This document shows positions 57,501 to 63,500 of a stretch of DNA of 64,000 bases, in pieces. This DNA comes from Bathymodiolus brooksi (taxonomy: Eukaryota; Mollusca; Bivalvia; Mytilida; Modiolidae). Below the pieces are notes generated by a model. It was given only the letters and a program-made list of their open reading frames with translations. It searched no databases and was not told the DNA's origin. The stretch covers positions 98,361,353 through 98,425,352 of the forward strand of contig OY804580.1 of assembly GCA_963680875.1 (NCBI GenBank), given 5' to 3'. The position numbers and the translations under genes are program-made. Position 1 is the first letter of the stretch. Each line of letters begins with the position of its first letter.

Positions 57501-60500
57501 TTATGGCTTACATTGTTCGGATGTTACACAGTATTGGGCGCTACAGCCTGGTGGTGTTATATTTTTTGGAGATTAGAACGTCTTGGCGATGTTATAGAAC
57601 GCCTTTTAACGTTACCGACGTTTCCGACTTTCGACGTTAGAACGTTGTTTTGGAGTTTCAGTCTTTTGTTGTTTTTTGCGTTTAAAGTTTCGGCATTACA
57701 TTGGTTTCTCGTAATTTTGCCTTTCCACTATCAGTTAAATGACATTGTCCTGGTGGTCAAACTCCTTCCTAATTTCTGTGTATATTTTTTAGATATGCTC
57801 TACTGAATTTGCTTAAATATTTAAAACTGGGTGTCTAAATTCTAAATTCTCATACTAAATTACCAAAAATAAAACCCGTCAATCTAATTAAAAGTAGATA
57901 ATTAACTGCTCCCTATTGTTTCATATATCATAGAATGAACTAACGCAACCCTTTAAGGGTTCATGTTAGTGTACCTTCCACATAAAGCTATGGGTGACTA
58001 ACCGGGTGGGGAGTTACTTCAATGACAGTACATACGCCCTTGGTGTGAAAGGTGAAGAGCTATATCCGTATTTAAATCTCAATGTTCCACTTCTTATCGT
58101 AATAATATATACTATTATTCCGTTTAATATTGGTATGTATTTCTGCTTGATGCATGTTGTATCGACGCGGAACGTACCGGAAAATGTATCAAAGTAAATA
58201 AGTGTTCAAACCAGACTTGTTAGCTTAGAAAATTTTAAAGTGAAGATCACCTGAAAGTGACATATCAAAAAGGGGATTCAATTGAAGATATAATTTCGCT
58301 ATATTGCAATAATGGTTGCAAAATGCCAATTTGAATTTCACATTCAATATTATAATTCATTTTACATTTATCAGCACGATATAGACTTTCAAACAGAAAC
58401 GAACTCAATAACGTCTAGTTGGTTTGGTTTTCACGATTCCCATTCATATATAGCCAGATACAAAGTAGGGCTGGGAACGTCACCTGGTGATGACGACATT
58501 ATACCATTTACAGATGTTGGTTTACAGACTTGTGAGTAAAAAAAGTATAAAACATCGCATTTTGGTAGTAATTTATTTTAGATATTTCCAAAATGTTACA
58601 GTTTCATGACAATTCAATTAATATTAATAAAAAAAACGTATCGAAAAAGGTATCACTCTTAGTGTATAAGATGCGTTTCTGGAATAACCTTCAACAGGTA
58701 CGTAATAACCTTCAACAGGTACGTAATGACCTTCAACAGGTACGTAATAACCTTCAACATGTACGTTCATATCCGAAATATTGGAAAGCTACAAGCCTTG
58801 GGTTGCAATAAAACCAAAGGGAATATTAATGTTTCGTTCGTCATCTGTTAGCATAGTATTATACAAAATGGATTTGAAGGTTATTAAAAATAAACGTTAC
58901 AAGAATATTTGCATAGATATGAGAAAAGTTGACAACACACACCACTTTGTTTATATACTTGATATTGTATCGTAATGGTGTATAATCAACAAAATCGTTG
59001 TTTAAGCTTAAATGATTTAATATTTATTTTACGCCTACTTTATCTCGACATTAGATGAAGTGGTAGAAAATAAGAATTCGTGGTGCAAACCACCGAAACG
59101 TTGACCAGTACCTTGTAAACTTCCTCATTTATAATATACATCTCGATCATGCCCTCAATGATGAAAAACATGCTTATTATCGACAATTGATCGCCCTAGC
59201 TAGTAGACTATCGTCTCTTCCAACTTTACATAAGATTACAGAAATACTGAAATGCAATTTAATATTGAAAATTTAGTTCCACCATAACAAAGAAGTACTA
59301 GCTACCAGTCTGATGATAACAGCGAGATCTGATAGTTCATGGTGAGGTCTACTTGATTCAACTTTATGTGACTTGCGACAGGGCGATCGTTTTCTCCAGG
59401 TACTCCGGTTTCCTTCACCAATAAAACTGAAATCCACGATATAACTGATATTTTGTTGAAAGTGGCGTTAAACACCACAATCCTTAACCCTAAATATTTG
59501 ATATCTGGAACTCATCAATAATTGTGAAATATTGCAGACAAAACATGGAATTCATCCTTTCATCAGGGTGTCAAATACTTCTCAACAGTGATAAGCTGTA
59601 ATGGTGCAGGTCTGTGTAGTAGAGCGACATCTAACGGAGTTATCATTGATAATTCTGGTCCTATTCCAGGATTAGTTACTGTTGGGGACCCAGGAAGACA
59701 TACCAGATACCTATCACATACGTAAGAAGTTATTAACTCTTCAACTAACACACAAATATATGACTGCTATCGTTCCGGTCTTGGTACAAGTACTTAAAAA
59801 AACTAGTGACGGGGTTAAACCAGAGTTATGGGCACAAACGTTATTGCACATGTTTGGCATGGTTCAAATTGTATATATTATCAGCATTGTGTACAATGGA
59901 CAAAGAATAAACAATGATCTAGAAAATTCTACACAGAAAACTAAACATTGAGCAACGCAAACCTCGCAATGCAAACCTGTGGTGAACTCGGATGCTCTGG
60001 AAGAGTGACCAGCTCTTGCTTCAATAATGACACACGTCGTGTTATTCCTGTTGAAATTCCTGCGTTAAGTCATAAACGAGGATAGAAGGACATGATTTGC
60101 ACTACGACAAGAAGAACAAAATCATTTTGATTTTTTGTCTTTATATGAAGCCTCTAACAACACATTTCCCGGGTTTCTTTATTAATGCATCACACGCATC
60201 TAGCTCTCGGATTAAAAAAATAAAATAAAGTAAATATTTACATACAAAAACTCATCTGGACCTGCAGTCGGGTTTTGTCAGATGTTATGAGGGAGCATAG
60301 CGTATTATAACAGTTATTATTCTTAATCATATTGACCTATGGTTATATCGGTATTCAAGATGTCCATTTATTACAATATATTTTATATTCTTATAGTACG
60401 TCTCTTTATGAAACATACTGTGTGTGTAGTCAATTTCAGTCTGAATGCGACAAATATTAAGGTGTATAATACTAAATCTAGATTTGTGACATGAATTAAC

Positions 60501-63500
60501 ATAGAATTGTATTGCAGCAAAACTCTTCATGTGTCATGGATAGGATTTGAAGATCCACATACAGGAATAGACGGATTTGAAGCTTGTGTTGGTACTTCAT
60601 TGGGCGGATGTGACGTCATGGAACGTTGGAATGTATCTCTGTCCTCCTCCTTTATAAGGAATAATCTGAACATGACAGTGGGGGTACATATCTTTGTTAC
60701 TGTTCGAGCGTGCAATAAAGTCAATATTTGCACAGAAAGATGCTCCTCAAGCTTTATAATTGACGATACCTCGCCTTATCTGGTAACAAAACCCTACACT
60801 GAAAGTCTTTACCATGCCAAATCAGCGAGGCGTCAAATTATTTCAGATCCATCATTTTTCAAAGTATTATGGGAATTCAAGGATAGCGAAAGTCCAATAA
60901 TTCGTACATCCATTACTATTTATAGTAAACTCGATTCGCACGTACCAATACAGGAAATGATTTTGTCAAACGAAAACCAGGTGGCCGTTCATCTCTCGAA
61001 ATCCGATATCCTTCGTCAAGGTGACGTATACAAAGTACGGGTTACAGCTTGCAATGCCGCCTCACTTTGCAAAACTGCCTTAAGTGACGAGATATTGATA
61101 GATTATACTCCTCCACAGCTTGGAGAGTTTATGCCACCATTACAGTATGAGGTACAAAATGGACGACAAAAAGAGCTAATTCTGAATCTAACATGGTATG
61201 GATTTGTTGATTCAGAGTCTGATATTCGGTCGTATTATGTTAACGTTGGGTATACATATAGTGGGTCAGAATTGATAGACAGCTATCAAATTGTACCAAG
61301 CACTACTTCAGCAAATAATGCACAACAATCCCAAATTTCCGTGAATGTTCCTATGCCAATTCCTGACATTTTAGTCCTAACCATCTGGGCAGAGAATAAT
61401 GCAGGACTAAATACGACTGGCGCTAAAGTCACAACGACCGTCTTGAGCACCAACAAAGACCGCTTAAAGGGGGATCTAATCATTCAAAAACATTCATGTA
61501 AATCTGACTTCTGTAACAACGACTGCACATGCGCAGTAATTGGAAAACAATGCAAAGTTGATGGTGACACTAACTGCACAGATATTACAGGTCAATCTAA
61601 AAGAGGAGTGATAATTAATGTAACCTTGAATACGGACAATAAAATAAAGAATATTATCGGCTCAAGCAGATGCATTGGATCTGATTGGTCCTATTCAAAT
61701 CAAGATTCTAAAGTTCTGAGATTCGAGTACAGTTTTGGGATTCGTGGAGAAAAAGTTGGGCAGGGGGTGTTTAATTTAAGCAATGAAAATCCTTGGCATG
61801 ACGTTGGACAAAGAACACATGGATTTTATTGCCTATCTAAAGGATATCAACTCCAACATAACACACAGTACGTTGGGTATGTTAGAGCATGGGTATCTTT
61901 TACTGAGTACGTAATATTTGAGTCACCAGCAGTAATTGTGGATCACTCACCACCTGATATCCACAAGAAACATTTTGTTATTGATACTGGACCTTCATGT
62001 GACGAGGATGTGGATTACCTAGTATCCGGTAAATCGATATCTGCATGTTGGGATGGAGTATTCTCTGACGATGAAAGTGGAATTACAAAATTCCAGGTGT
62101 CACTTGGTACTTCACCTTCCAGTAAGTAGATTTCAAACATATTAAATACAAATCATTTATACCACGATTTTCTGAGTTAAATGGTTAAACAATCTCACAC
62201 TTCACGTTAGTACACTGTTTGATACACACACAACTTGAGTAAGACCAAAGCTCCACTTTGCTGCGTTAGTATTACTTGTTTCATGATTTATCTTTCCGGT
62301 TTTGATTTTCTTTATTTTCTATCACATTTATGACCAGTATTAAATTAGATATCTATGGTTTTATTAAGCGATGTGATAGTATTGTGGCTACCGAAGACGT
62401 TGTTGTCGTACGTCTGAACAACATAGCATTATATACCATATTATGAAGTGCATTGAAAGACATTTCAACTAGTTAATAAAACTAAAAACAAAAATACCAC
62501 ACAGTCGAAAAAGTTCCAAAATCCAATCGTGAAATGGTGGAAATAGTCAAAATAGATACCTGTAACACATATATACATGACTACTCAGTTGTCTGGCTTG
62601 CTACATGCACTCCAAAGAAAGATGGTGGTGCTAAATGAAATGATAAGGTTAAGTAAGTGTTTACCATACAGACAATGATTAAAATAAACAGCATTTTTAC
62701 GACAATGTTGTTCGTGTGGGAGAAATTGTAAAATACAAAAAGTGTCTAAGGAGATTTCTATTTATTGCAGGGTTATGATTATTGTGTTTAACGCCACTTG
62801 CAACAATATTACAGTTATACGTGGCTGTCAGTTTTACTGTATGTCTTATTATTACGGTTGGAAAACATTTGTGTGACAGCATCATTTCACTAAACGGGGA
62901 GGTTTCGACCCATGAAAATAGTTAACCCCGCCACTTTCTACCGAAGTGTTTCTACCCATCCGGGAAAGTGATTGGTCATGTATGTGCGGTAGAGGTATCC
63001 ATGTTGCCTCCTTAAACGATTTTGTTATTGGATTTTGGAACTGTTGCCACAGTGTCGTGTTTTTGTTTTTTTTCATTTTATTACGACGTCTTTAATACAT
63101 CTAAAACAATAATTATCTTGCTATAACTATGTTTCAATAAATTATTATTTTCAATTTTATTTCAGTCGATGATGCAATTCAATTTCAAGATGTTGGCATG
63201 ACGACACAAATTGATTGGACAGGTCACTCGTTTGAACCTGGCACGATATATTACACCACTGTAAGGGCGGTAAATTCAATTGGTTTACAAACAGAAGTAA
63301 GTTCTGATGGATTTGTACTTGATGATAATCCTCCTGTAGTAGGAGTAGTCTATAATACAGGACATCATAATGACGTCATATACCAGTCAGCATTTAACCC
63401 AGTTCGGTTTTCATGGCACGGATTTGACGATGAACATTCCTTTGTTGATTCATACTGCATAGCGTATGTAGTTAATGATGAAAAACCATTAGAAAACGAA

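Noticed and set aside
58593..58811. ORF with NNLQQVR repeats, a possible repeat peptide
   Set aside because: The repeats come from a 21-bp tandem amplification at the edge of interspersed repeat R2.
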